The position numbers were made by a program, and so were the translations under genes. DNA of 64,000 bases, from assembly GCA_946555455.1 (NCBI GenBank), contig CAMNSU010000001.1:80526-144525 (forward strand), read 5' to 3'. Below, one piece after another: positions 16,420 to 25,700 of this stretch (position 1 is its first letter; each line of letters begins with the position of its first letter). Source of the DNA: an uncultured Clostridia bacterium. Lineage in GTDB: Bacteria > Bacillota > Clostridia > RUG12999. The notes below the pieces were generated by a model, which worked only from the letters and a program-made list of their open reading frames with translations, made no database searches and was not told the DNA's origin.

Positions 16420-17940
16420 ATGGAACTTCGTATCTTTGAATTTATTGGCAAAACTGCCGATTATATAGAAAACATGCGTGATGAACTGGAGGCAATCAAG
16501 CTGGAACTGGAACTCTATTTCAACCAAATTTTAGCAGGGTCTGACGAGGGATTCATCAACATTTCCTCACGTATCAAAGAGACTGCCAGTCTCAAGGAAA
16601 AAATCATCCGCAACAGCTACTACAAAAACTATGACGAGCCGCAGCAGCTCATTGACAATCTCTCCGATTTAATCGGTATCCGGCTGGAATGCCGTTTCAT
16701 TGACGATGAGTACCGGCTCTACAAATTGTTGCTGAAATATTTCACCAAAATCAACGAGGACGGGTACTACTATAACCAGTTCAATCCTGCTATCTCCCTT
16801 GCGCTGGAGGAAAAACAGCCGCAAACACAGCGCAACGGTTTTACCATTTACAAAATCGACGGATTGTATCAAAAAAACGGACGGCGGCTGCGGTTTGAAC
16901 TGCAAATCAAAAGTCTGGTTAATTTGTTTTGGAGTGAAATTGAGCACAAAATTATCTATAAAAATGACGCGTATGTGCTGGCGGACGGTTTCCTGAAGGA
17001 CATTATGGTGACGGTGAAAAACATTTTCACCATGCTGGACAACCAGCTTCTCATTTTATATAAACGGTTCAATTCCGGCACCACTATCAGTACGGCACAG
17101 CAGCGGGAAAACATTCGCACGCTTTTATCCAAAAGCATTTTTGACATATTCGCGCACAAAATGCGGCAGGATATTGGGTTCATTGTGGAATTTCGTTCCT
17201 CCTGCGATTTGATTATCGACTATATCATCATGAAAAGCAATGTGGACGACACTGCTTCCTATAATGCGCTGATGGTGGATTTGCTGGAACGGCTGCAAAC
17301 GATTGCGGCGCGTCAAATTGAATTCAACAGTGAAATCTCCTTTGAGCGTCCCTACCGGCTGGAGAATCCGGTGGAAAAACGGCTGGGCGACACCATCGCT
17401 TCCTTAATTAATGTAGACTACCGCTGGCACCTATTTTTCACCATTTTGTTTGAACTGGAGCCGGGCAACAATGCGGAGGATTTTGAAAACTTCATCACCT
17501 TTCTCACGCAGCGTTTTGCTGCCAGCCGCCCGTTCCACAAGCTGCACAAACTGTTTCATGAAAACTTGACGCACGACATGGAATCTAGTTTGCTGATGAA
17601 AATGGCAGATTGTTTTGAAACGTATCAAAACATTGATTTCATACACCAAGACCGCATTGACATGATTCAAAAAGTGTTTGGCGACATTGTCAAGTTCATT
17701 TGTATGAGCGTGCGCACTGAAAAAGAATGGCAGACATGCCGTACCATTTTTCTGGATATGTTCGCGCTCCGTCTGGGCGCTATGCTGGACATGAAAACAG
17801 ACGCGGTACTGCTGGAGGAATGCGTTAACACCATTGAAACAAGTATGCTGCGTCCGCGTATTCGTCTCCACCTACTGGACTACATCACGGAAAACGTGAC
17901 TACAATTGACGGCGTGGTGCGGCATTTGGATAAAAAATAA
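16420..17940 (+). CDS. RelA/SpoT-domain protein, divergent alarmone synthetase-like
   Basis: 506 residues. The first 200 or so form a RelA/SpoT nucleotidyltransferase-like domain: SSRIKETASLKEKI (about 47), LSDLIGIRLECRF (about 82-94) and RFELQIKSLVNLFWSEIEHK (about 157-176). The canonical GYRxxH-type segment is replaced by NGFTIYKIDGLYQ, so synthetic activity is uncertain. The remaining 300 residues are helical with no domain I recognise. AGAAAGGA precedes the ATG. A stand-alone small alarmone synthetase would be about 220 residues, so this is an extended form. Possible role: stringent response or another nucleotide signal. Confidence 0.72.
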   Translation: MELRIFEFIGKTADYIENMRDELEAIKLELELYFNQILAGSDEGFINISSRIKETASLKEKIIRNSYYKNYDEPQQLIDNLSDLIGIRLECRFIDDEYRLYKLLLKYFTKINEDGYYYNQFNPAISLALEEKQPQTQRNGFTIYKIDGLYQKNGRRLRFELQIKSLVNLFWSEIEHKIIYKNDAYVLADGFLKDIMVTVKNIFTMLDNQLLILYKRFNSGTTISTAQQRENIRTLLSKSIFDIFAHKMRQDIGFIVEFRSSCDLIIDYIIMKSNVDDTASYNALMVDLLERLQTIAARQIEFNSEISFERPYRLENPVEKRLGDTIASLINVDYRWHLFFTILFELEPGNNAEDFENFITFLTQRFAASRPFHKLHKLFHENLTHDMESSLLMKMADCFETYQNIDFIHQDRIDMIQKVFGDIVKFICMSVRTEKEWQTCRTIFLDMFALRLGAMLDMKTDAVLLEECVNTIETSMLRPRIRLHLLDYITENVTTIDGVVRHLDKK

Positions 17941-18008
17941 TTTTGCCGATTTTGGGGTGGAATACCCTTTCCAATAGAACAGAATCAAAAAAAGGAGTGT
18001 GCAACAAC

Positions 18009-18263
18009 ATGACATATCACTACAAGCCCAAGGGCGTTTGTTCCAAAGAAATGCAGCTTGATATTCAAGACGGCATTTTAAAGGAAGTGAAAATTGTCGG
18101 CGGCTGCGACGGAAATCGCCAAGGCGTATGCGCTTTGGTCAAAGGACTTCCGGCAAAAGACGTGATGGAAAAACTGCGCGGTATTGACTGCCGCGGTCGC
18201 GGAACGTCTTGTCCCGACCAGCTTGCAAAAGCCATTGCGGAATATTTGGAAACTTCCGAATAA
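18009..18263 (+). CDS. TSCPD-domain protein (TIGR03905-like, conserved cysteines)
   Basis: 84 residues with conserved cysteines in GVCSKE, GGCDGN, GVCALVKG and IDCRGRGTSCPDQL. This is the small stand-alone TSCPD protein of Clostridia (TIGR03905), similar to the C-terminal zinc-binding region of class II ribonucleotide reductases. Function unknown. ATG 18009 has AAAGGAG upstream. It lies 68 bases after the RelA/SpoT gene and 36 before the sulfatase, all on the same strand. Confidence 0.8.
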   Translation: MTYHYKPKGVCSKEMQLDIQDGILKEVKIVGGCDGNRQGVCALVKGLPAKDVMEKLRGIDCRGRGTSCPDQLAKAIAEYLETSE

Positions 18264-18299
18264 TCCGCTGAAACTACTAAAAAAGGAGATGTCGTTACA

Positions 18300-19817
18300 T
18301 TGGCTCAAAAAAGACAAGTTGTATTTATCATGACAGATTCCACACGTTTTGATATGGTGGGCTGTTATGGCAACCCTGATATGCATACGCCGAATCTCGA
18401 CCGGCTTGCGGCGGAAGGGATTCGTTTCGAGCGTGCGTATAGCTGCCAACCGGTCTGCGGTCCGGCACGCAGCGCTATTTTCACCGGTCTGTATCCGCAT
18501 TCCAACGGCAGTTTCACCAACAGCGTTGCGCTGGGCGACAACGTGAAAACCATTGGTCAGCGTCTGCGCGACCACGATATCCACACTGCCTATATTGGCA
18601 AATGGCATTTGGACGGCGGAGACTATTTTGGACTGGGACGCTGCCCCGATGGTTGGGACAGCGATTACTGGTATGACATGAAATGTTATCTGGACGAACT
18701 CACGCCGGAGGAACGGCTCAAATCGCGCGACCCGAATACCAACAAAGAACACATTGACGCGGCGTTTACCTATGGACACCGTGTGACGAACCGCGCACTG
18801 GATTTTCTGGACAAATTTGGCGGCGAGGATTTCTTTTTGGTGGCGTCCTATGACGAACCGCACGACCCCTATCTGTGCCCTGAACCGTATGCGTCCATGT
18901 TTGAGGACTATGAATTCCCCAAAGCGCCCAATGTTTGGGATACGCTGGAGGGCAAGCCGGAATATCAAAAGGCATGGGCGGGTGCGCGGCGCAGCGCAGA
19001 CCGCGACGCTGTGAAACTCACGCCAAGTTATTTCCTGGGCGCAAACGCCTATATTGACGCAGAAATCGGACGTATTTTAGATAAAGTGAACGAAGTTGCG
19101 CCGGACGCGCTGGTGATTTTCACCTCCGACCACGGCGACGCCTTGGAATCGCACTGTCTCTATGCAAAAGGCCCGGCGTTCTATGATGAAATCGCGCGTA
19201 TTCCATTGATTATCAAGGGCGGTGAAGCAGGGAAAGTCAGCAGCGACCCCATTTCCCACATTGATTTGCTGCCGACCATTATGGACTACATGGGTCTGCC
19301 GCGTCCGCAGTGGATTCAGGGAAACAGTATTCTGCCGACTGTGCAGGACATTTCCACCCGTGTCAATGACGTGGTATTCACGGAATTCACGCGCTACGAA
19401 GTAGACCACGACGGATTCGGCGGATTCCAGCCCATGCGCAGCGTGACGGACGGACGCTACAAACTTTCCATTCATTTATTAGACCCGATTGACGAACTTT
19501 ATGATTTGCAGAGCGACCCCTATGAAATGAAAAACTTAATTTTTAGCGAAACTCACACGCAAATCCGCAACGCGCTGCACGACAAGCTGCTGAATTGGAT
19601 GAACGAAACGCGCGACCCCTTCCGCGGCTATTATTGGGAACGCCGTCCATGGCGGGGCGACGCTGTGATGCCGTCATGGGACTACACAGGCTACACGCGG
19701 CAGCGGGAACATGAAGAATATGAACCGCGGCAATTGGATTATTGCACCGGTCTTGAAATGACGCAGGCGTCGCGCCCCAAAGAACGGCTCAAACCACTCA
19801 GTTCGAGGGAAGACTAG
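18300..19817 (+). CDS. Cys-type sulfatase (alkaline phosphatase superfamily)
   Basis: 505 residues. The active-site signature CGPARSAIFTG (about residues 53-63) fits CxPxRxxxxTG, so the Cys would be converted to formylglycine; an anaerobic sulfatase-maturating enzyme is needed but is not in the window. Metal ligands are visible in IMTDSTRFDMVG (N-terminal) and FTSDHGDALESH (about 275). There is no signal peptide, so it should act in the cytoplasm on imported sulfated oligosaccharides or glycolipids. The start is TTG 18300 with AAAGGAG upstream; any later Met would cut off the first beta-strand. The gene may serve the same glycan pathway as the PL8 lyases. Confidence 0.9.
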   Translation: MAQKRQVVFIMTDSTRFDMVGCYGNPDMHTPNLDRLAAEGIRFERAYSCQPVCGPARSAIFTGLYPHSNGSFTNSVALGDNVKTIGQRLRDHDIHTAYIGKWHLDGGDYFGLGRCPDGWDSDYWYDMKCYLDELTPEERLKSRDPNTNKEHIDAAFTYGHRVTNRALDFLDKFGGEDFFLVASYDEPHDPYLCPEPYASMFEDYEFPKAPNVWDTLEGKPEYQKAWAGARRSADRDAVKLTPSYFLGANAYIDAEIGRILDKVNEVAPDALVIFTSDHGDALESHCLYAKGPAFYDEIARIPLIIKGGEAGKVSSDPISHIDLLPTIMDYMGLPRPQWIQGNSILPTVQDISTRVNDVVFTEFTRYEVDHDGFGGFQPMRSVTDGRYKLSIHLLDPIDELYDLQSDPYEMKNLIFSETHTQIRNALHDKLLNWMNETRDPFRGYYWERRPWRGDAVMPSWDYTGYTRQREHEEYEPRQLDYCTGLEMTQASRPKERLKPLSSRED

Positions 19818-19861
19818 CTCCTTCGTTTTTGCTGCATCTATGACAAGGAGGAGTAAATAAA

Positions 19862-20356
19862 ATGGAAATACGAATTGCCACAATAGAAGAGCTGGCTTCT
19901 TGGTGGGACGAAGAAATTACCGAAAATCCGGATGATAACTCTTTGCAGGCATATAAAAAAATATTTATCGAAGGAAATGAAAACGGAACAAGAAAAACTT
20001 TTTTTGCTTTTGATAACGGCAAATATATCGGTCAATGCACGTTACTGTTCAAAAATAATGATACAGTGATGACCGGAAACGGTAAAGCCGAAGTCCTGAA
20101 ACTCGAATTAATTCCGGAAGAAAGAGGCAAAGGGAAATCTACCAAAATTTACGAAACGGTAAAAACCTATGCAAAAGAAAACGGTATTAAAACTTTAACA
20201 ATTGGTGTGGAGCCCTGTGAAATAAAAAATATGCAGATATATTTTCACTGGGGATTTGATACATTTTTGCAATGCATCACCGAAACATGTGAATCATCAG
20301 ATGGAATAACGCCCGGCGAAACTATTACGGTTTTATGCTATTCACAAACTATTTAG
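19862..20356 (+). CDS. GNAT-family N-acetyltransferase
   Basis: 164 residues. VLKLELIPEERGKGKSTKIYE (around residues 80-100, acetyl-CoA loop with RGKGKS) and GIKTLTIGVEPCEIKNMQIYFHWGF show the GNAT fold. Substrate unknown. AAGGAGGAG sits before the ATG. It follows the sulfatase by 44 bases. Codon use is more AT-rich than in the neighbouring sulfatase, which could mean separate acquisition. Confidence 0.82.
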   Translation: MEIRIATIEELASWWDEEITENPDDNSLQAYKKIFIEGNENGTRKTFFAFDNGKYIGQCTLLFKNNDTVMTGNGKAEVLKLELIPEERGKGKSTKIYETVKTYAKENGIKTLTIGVEPCEIKNMQIYFHWGFDTFLQCITETCESSDGITPGETITVLCYSQTI

Positions 20357-20451
20357 GCAAAGGAAAAAAACTCCGCCAATGAAAAAACGATAAAACCCTT
20401 CCGTTGTAATGCTTGCAACACGAAAAGGAAAAGAAAGACTGAAAATAGGGC

Positions 20452-20481
20452 TTGCAAAAACGGCATATCCTATGATATAAT
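20452..20481 (+). promoter_or_regulatory. Promoter of the RpiB-like gene
   Basis: TTGCAA (20452-20457), 18-base spacer, TATAAT (20476-20481). The leader of about 95 nt contains CTCCG...CGGAG around 20516-20555, which may fold; no known riboswitch is recognised. Confidence 0.65.
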
Positions 20482-20585
20482 ATATACAGAGTATTATTAT
20501 ATATTTTAAAAGTGCCTCCGTCTCGCCACGCATAAAAACGCACGGGCCGGCGGAGATAAACACAATTAAAGGAGGACGCAGGCAA

Positions 20586-21221
20586 ATGAAAATTGCTTTG
20601 ATTAACGAAAACAGCCAAGCGGCGAAAAATGTTATCATTGAAGAAACACTGAAAAAAGTGGCGGAACCCAAAGGACATGAAGTCATCAACTATGGTATGT
20701 ATTCCGCTGAGGACAGCGCACAGCTGACATATGTGCAGATTGGTATTTTGGCAGCGACACTGCTGAATTCCGGCGCTGCTGATTTGGTTATCACAGGCTG
20801 CGGCACAGGCGAAGGCGCTATGCTGGCTTGTAACGCGTTTCCGGGCGTATTGTGCGGACACGTGGAAGACCCGACGGACGCTTATCAGTTCACGCAGGTC
20901 AACAACGGAAACGCAATTGCTCTGCCGTTTGCAAAAGGCTGGGGCTGGGGCGCTGAACTGAATCTGCAATATATCTTTGAAAAACTGTTCGTGGAAGAAT
21001 GGGGCGGCGGCTATCCGAAAGAACGCGCTGTTCCGGAACAGAGAAACAAAAAAATCCTGGACGAAGTGAAAAAAGTGACACACCGCGACCTGCTGGATAT
21101 CCTGCCGGAACTGGATCAGGATTTGGTGAAAGGCGCATTCGCAGGCGAAAAATTCCAGGAACATTTCTTTGCAAATGCAAAATGTGATAAAATCAAAGAC
21201 TATGTGAAATCCATTCTGTAA
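20586..21221 (+). CDS. RpiB/LacA/LacB-family sugar-phosphate isomerase
   Basis: 211 residues. The N-terminal MKIALINENSQAAKN and the GCGTGEGAMLACNAFPGV segment (about 78-95) followed by DAYQFTQVNNGNAIALP match the RpiB/LacAB fold. It is longer than RpiB (about 150), with a C-terminal extension (RNKKILDEVKK, then a helical tail) found in the larger clostridial members. It should isomerise an aldose/ketose phosphate, possibly a sugar from the glycan pathway suggested by the lyases and sulfatase. AAAGGAGGA precedes the ATG. Confidence 0.85.
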   Translation: MKIALINENSQAAKNVIIEETLKKVAEPKGHEVINYGMYSAEDSAQLTYVQIGILAATLLNSGAADLVITGCGTGEGAMLACNAFPGVLCGHVEDPTDAYQFTQVNNGNAIALPFAKGWGWGAELNLQYIFEKLFVEEWGGGYPKERAVPEQRNKKILDEVKKVTHRDLLDILPELDQDLVKGAFAGEKFQEHFFANAKCDKIKDYVKSIL

Positions 21222-21240
21222 GAATCGGATTTGTATGATA

Positions 21241-21277
21241 AACGCGCCGTGGTAAGTCTGCGGCGCGTTCTTGTCTG
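21241..21277 (+). terminator. Terminator after the RpiB-like gene
   Basis: AACGCGCCG (21241-21249) pairs with CGGCGCGTT (21261-21269), followed by a T-rich stretch that is not a clean run. Confidence 0.65.
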
Positions 21278-21434
21278 TCTAACGCACTTTTGCGTTCCCT
21301 CCTCTCAGCCGTGAAGTATTATGTAAGCGGCATGTTGTGGGAGCAAATACAGTTCTATTTAGAACTTACTTTGCAAAAAAAAGGCGGTGTACCGCGGTAT
21401 ATTTGGAAAATTTTAAAAAATTTCAAATTTTCTC

Positions 21435-21463
21435 TTTACAAATGCAAAAAAGTGTAGTATAAT
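21435..21463 (+). promoter_or_regulatory. Promoter of tRNA-Pro
   Basis: TTTACA (21435-21440), 17-base spacer, TATAAT (21458-21463), about 32 bases before the mature tRNA. Confidence 0.75.
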
Positions 21464-21494
21464 AAAGAAGTTGTAGCAGTCATTGCACACATTA

Positions 21495-21571
21495 CGGGAA
21501 TTAGCGCAGTTTGGTAGCGCGCATCGTTCGGGACGATGAGGCCGCAGGTTCAAATCCTGTATTCCCGACCA
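21495..21571 (+). tRNA. tRNA-Pro (anticodon CGG)
   Basis: 77-nt cloverleaf including encoded CCA. Acceptor stem CGGGAAT pairs with ATTCCCG; D arm GCGCAGTTTGGTAGCGC; anticodon stem CATCG/CGATG with loop TTCGGGA (anticodon CGG); T arm CAGGTTCAAATCCTG. Flanked by its own promoter and terminator. Confidence 0.96.
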
Positions 21572-21572
21572 G

Positions 21573-21608
21573 TCGGAGCAAAGGAAAACTTTGCTCCGAT
21601 TTTTTTTG
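21573..21608 (+). terminator. Terminator of the tRNA gene
   Basis: TCGGAGCAAA (21573-21582) pairs with TTTGCTCCGA (21590-21599), followed by eight or more T. Confidence 0.88.
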
Positions 21609-21750
21609 CAAAAAAATAAGTCATCCATATGCCGCCTTGCTCCTCCTCTTTCACACGTGCGCCCTTTCAGGTAAAAATCTGCTACGTTTGGGCTTTTTGC
21701 GGGTATGCGCCTTTGGCATAGATATTTCTATGGTTCGACTATTCCAAAAA

Positions 21751-21784
21751 AAACGAGTATTACCATCTCCGGTAATACTCGTTT
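21751..21784 (-). terminator. Terminator of the nucleotidyltransferase-HEPN gene
   Basis: A 14-base stem (21751-21764 with 21771-21784), with a T run on the minus strand; it also has T on the plus side. Confidence 0.85.
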
Positions 21785-21789
21785 TTTAA

Positions 21790-22461
21790 TTACTTTGATA
21801 ATTTATCCAAAAGTTTATCAAATAATTGAATATGATAAGTAGAGATACGTTCATAAATATCGGCTGCGTCCTCTTCATCATAAATATGAGAGGTAGCGTT
21901 TCTATCATCTAAAATTTGAAGCCACCCTTTGTCATTACTGATAAGATTATTGTTAAATGCTTCACGCATAACGCTTTTAGGACTATTGATATCCGTTACT
22001 CTTTCGGAAATAAGATATTCTCTCATGGTTTTCCATGCAAGCTCTGTGGTAAATTCAAACCGTTGTATGACTCCGTCACGAAAGGTAAGATTATCAAACT
22101 TCTTTGCATCTTCCAGTGATTCATGTAATTTTGCGAGAGCTTTTCTATAATTGTCAAGTTTGGTTTGATATTTATCCATAATAATTACTCCATCATTCAT
22201 GATATTTTGGTAAAGTTCCGTATTCATATGCCGTTGCTTGATAAAGACAACATCTATTTTATTCAATGTCTTAATGTTCTCTATCTCGTCCGAAAATTTG
22301 GCTTGTTCGGAAAGTTCCATATGATTAGAAAAAACGGCAATGTCATAATCGCTCGCAGGGGTATTGTCCCTTCTTGCCCTTGAACCAAACAAAACAACTT
22401 TTCTGATATTTTTATATGTTAAGGATATATTATTGATTTGTTCTATTACATAGTCTTTCAT
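21790..22461 (-). CDS. Fused MNT nucleotidyltransferase and HEPN-like (HI0074-type) protein
   Basis: 223 residues. Residues 1-105 form a minimal nucleotidyltransferase with LFGSRARRDNTPASDYDIAV (GSx10DxD motif, about 24-43). Residues 115-223 form an HI0074/HEPN-like helical domain with DDRNATSHIYDE, an Rx4H pattern of HEPN proteins. MntA/HepT pairs are normally two genes, toxin plus adenylylating antitoxin; here both halves are in one chain. It could be a self-contained toxin-antitoxin product or a resident nucleotidyltransferase with its substrate-binding domain. ATG 22461 is downstream of a clear promoter; an upstream ATG at 22512 lies within that promoter. The gene is AT-rich relative to its neighbours, suggesting transfer. 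Confidence 0.82.
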   Translation of the reverse strand: MKDYVIEQINNISLTYKNIRKVVLFGSRARRDNTPASDYDIAVFSNHMELSEQAKFSDEIENIKTLNKIDVVFIKQRHMNTELYQNIMNDGVIIMDKYQTKLDNYRKALAKLHESLEDAKKFDNLTFRDGVIQRFEFTTELAWKTMREYLISERVTDINSPKSVMREAFNNNLISNDKGWLQILDDRNATSHIYDEEDAADIYERISTYHIQLFDKLLDKLSK

Positions 22462-22495
22462 ATCCTCACATCCTTCTTTATAACTAACCCTACTA

Positions 22496-22524
22496 AATAT
22501 ACCATAAAACATAGATTATGTCAA
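22496..22524 (-). promoter_or_regulatory. Promoter of the nucleotidyltransferase-HEPN gene
   Basis: Minus-strand TTGACA (22524-22519), 17-base spacer, TATATT (22501-22496). It decides the start codon at 22461. Confidence 0.78.
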
Positions 22525-22543
22525 TCTATTCCAAAATAAACGA

Positions 22544-22631
22544 CCCCCTGTCTTAAAAAGGGGTTCCCGTTAAGAAATATCCCCACAGCAGTTATACTGC
22601 AAGGGAAACCGTACGGCAACGTCGGCGTTTC
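22544..22631 (+). other. Structured non-coding stretch, possible IS200/IS605 tnpB 3'-end remnant
   Basis: Three short hairpins in a row on the plus strand: CCCC (from 22544) with GGGG (22560-22563), GCAG (22588-22591) with CTGC (22597-22600), and GAAAC (22605-22609) with GTTTC (22627-22631) enclosing CCGTACGGC. The GGGAAACCGTACGGC core resembles, from memory, the RNA-encoding tail after tnpB in Firmicutes IS605-type elements. No tnpB or tnpA is nearby. The assignment is tentative. Confidence 0.35.
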
Positions 22632-22635
22632 TACA

Positions 22636-22670
22636 TAAAAGTAAGGGCAGCGGCTAAAAAGCCGCTGCCC
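22636..22670 (-). terminator. Terminator of the lyase-SLH operon
   Basis: GGGCAGCGGC (22645-22654) pairs with GCCGCTGCCC (22661-22670), followed on the minus strand by TTACTTTT. Confidence 0.78.
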
Positions 22671-22712
22671 CATGTATTACACAACGTTTCGCTGTACTGA
22701 CAACAAATACTG

Positions 22713-25700
22713 TTACCACATATATTTCGTCAGTTCATAAACCACTTTTGCCGCTTCTGCACGCGTACATTGCTGCGCCGGTGCAAAACTGCCGTCGCCC
22801 ATGCCGGAAATAACGCCTGCCTGCTGGAGGGTGTAGACATTGTCCAGCGCCCAATCAGAAATTGTATTGTTATCAGTAAAATCTTGTTTCTCTTTATTTG
22901 CTTTCAGTTCCAGCCCCTTTGCTTCTGCTGCACGGCAAATAATTGCCGCCATTTCTTCACGCGTGATTGCCCGACCTGTTCCAAAAGCGCCGCCGCCGGT
23001 ACCGCCGACAATGCCAAGCTGCGTTGCAGATGCAACATAGGGATAGTACCATTCCAGCGCGGAAACGTCAGAGAAGTTTGCTGCTCCTGTACCGGTACCA
23101 AATCCGAATGCTTCCACCACAATCTTCACAAATTCTTCTCTTGTGACTGCTCTTTGCGGCTGGAATGTACCGTCTCCCACGCCATTGAGAATGCCGCGTT
23201 TGGACAATTCGGATACTGCCAAATCCGCCCATACTGCCTGATTCATATCGCTGAAACCGGACAGTGTGCCGTTATTTGGCTGCTGCGGTGTAGACGGCGT
23301 TGTCGGCGGTAGCGGATTCAGTGCGCCGCCGCTGCCAATGACCGTATTGCTGCCGCCCGGACGTCCGCCTCCGGCGCTGCCACCGCCGCCAGCTCCACCG
23401 CCCATGCCTGCATTACCGGTGGATTTCAGCACTTTAACAGGTTCAAAGGTCTTTATACGTGTTTCTTCGCCGTTGGTGATGGTTGCCGTCAAGACAACAG
23501 TAGTATCGCTGCTTGGACGAATCACCGTTCCGTCCGGTCGAATCACATTTTCATTCGAGGACTCCCATTTGATGGTGGAGCCATAGGTTCCTCTAATGCG
23601 TAAAATCAAATCTTTTACAATGGCTTGCAAATCGGAAGCGCCTTCAATTTTCAGTTCGCGTGTATCGCGTTCAATTGCCGGTTCTTCCACGACTTTGACG
23701 ATTCTTGTCGCCACGCCGATGTTGCCCGCCGCATCGCTCACAGAATAGGTCAGCACATAAGTGCCGAGTGTTTTCGTGTCCACTGTGCCTTCTATTTTAA
23801 TGCTGCTTGTCACGTCTGTGCTGCCGTCGCGTGCTGTTGCACCTTGTTCCGTGTAGTCATAGCCCTGCCAGACTTCCACTTCCGCCGCTCCTTTTAGCGT
23901 GACAACCGGTGGTTCCACATCTTCGCCCGCTGCCACAACAATGACCTTACGGATCACTTGCTTTGCTACGTTGCCGGAACTGTCCGTTGCATCATAAGTG
24001 ATGGTATATTCTCCCAAGGTTTTGGTATCCACAGTATCGCCGCCAACCGTTACGGGAATTTCCGTATCTGCATTATCGGTGACAATAACGCCCGGGTCTT
24101 CCCATTTACCGTTCTGACTGATACGGACAGTCGGCGCGCCTTTTAAGGTAATCACCGGCGGCTGGGTATCTTTTTCACGCACCACAACAGTTCGTGTTAC
24201 GGTTTTCGCTTTATTGCCCCAAGCGTCTGTGACGTCATAGTTTAAAATATAGGTTCCCAATTTTGAGGTATTGACCGTATCGCCGGAAACCACAACTGCC
24301 GCCGACAAATCAACGCCCGCTTCGTCTACCGCCGTCACGCCAGGGTCTGCAAAGGGTGTTCCGACTTCTATCGACATACGGCTGTCGCCGTTCAGCGTGA
24401 GGGTTGGCGTGCCGTTTGCCGCGTTATAAAATTCCAATTCCTCCAGATAGAAAGTACCACTGTAAACGGTATCACATTTATCAATATTGATACGCACTCT
24501 GCGCGCTGTCACACGGTCAAAATTCCAAACAACATTATCCAAACTGGAAGTTGCAGTGGTATCCACATTCACGTCTACCAAAACATGCCAATCGTCATCT
24601 CCCGATGCCGAAGTTGTATAATCAAGTGTGAAATGCTGTATTTTTTTCGCCGACAAATCCCGACTATATAGATGGGCCAAAGAAATCGGCTGTTCACTGC
24701 CCAAATCGATGGTAAATTTGGCGTCGTTCGTGCTGCCATACTGTGCTCGTACATAGGTATCCATATTGCCGTCATTCAAATTGGACGCCGGATGCGATGC
24801 ATGACCATTAACCGCTGTAATGCTCTTACCAAACGCAACATTACCGGCAGACACATGAGTTGGCGTCGTTGCCGCAGGCGCGTCCTCCGGCGTGATGGTC
24901 AACTTGATATATTTACCGACATCCGCGCCACTCAGCGTATACGTTTCATCTGTCGCGCCGTCAATCGGTTCATAACTACCCTCCGCAGAACTTGCGCGTA
25001 CCCATTGGTAAGCCGCGCCGTTTGCCTTATCATAGCCGTCCCATGTATAACTTGTGCTCAGCACACCGCCGGGCATTGCCGAAGTGTAGTGCAAAGAAAT
25101 TGCCGTTGAAACCACGGTCACCGTTCTTGTTACAGGGTCTGCTGCGGTTCCTGCCGCATCTGTCACATTATAGGTGATGATATATCTGCCGGCTTTCGCT
25201 GTATCTACTTTATCAGCGCCCGTCACAGCAATAGCGGAAGTCAGACTGTTGCCGTCTACGTCCATTGCAGTGGCGCCCGGGTCGGTGAATTTTCTGCCTT
25301 GCAGCACCGTCATTTCCGCGTCGCCCTTGAGCGTAATCACCGGTTTTGCTTCTACCACATGCACGGTTCTCACCACCGCCGCCGCTGCAACGCCTCTGGA
25401 GTCCGTGACATTATATTCTACCGTATAGTCGCCGAGTTTCGTCGTATCTACCGTACCGGTCGTGACAATGTTTGCGCTAATATCCGCGCCGTTTAAATCA
25501 ACGGCAGTCGCGCCTGGGTCGGTGAAGGTTCTATTTTGGTAGACCGTCATTTCCGCATTGCCTTTGAGCGTAATCACCGGCGGGTCTGCCGCCACAACCG
25601 TTACGACACGCGTTTTCTCCTCCGCCGCTACGCCGTTGCTGCCCGTTACATTATAGGTCAGCGTATATCTGCCCGGAACAGCGGTATTTACCGTATCGCC

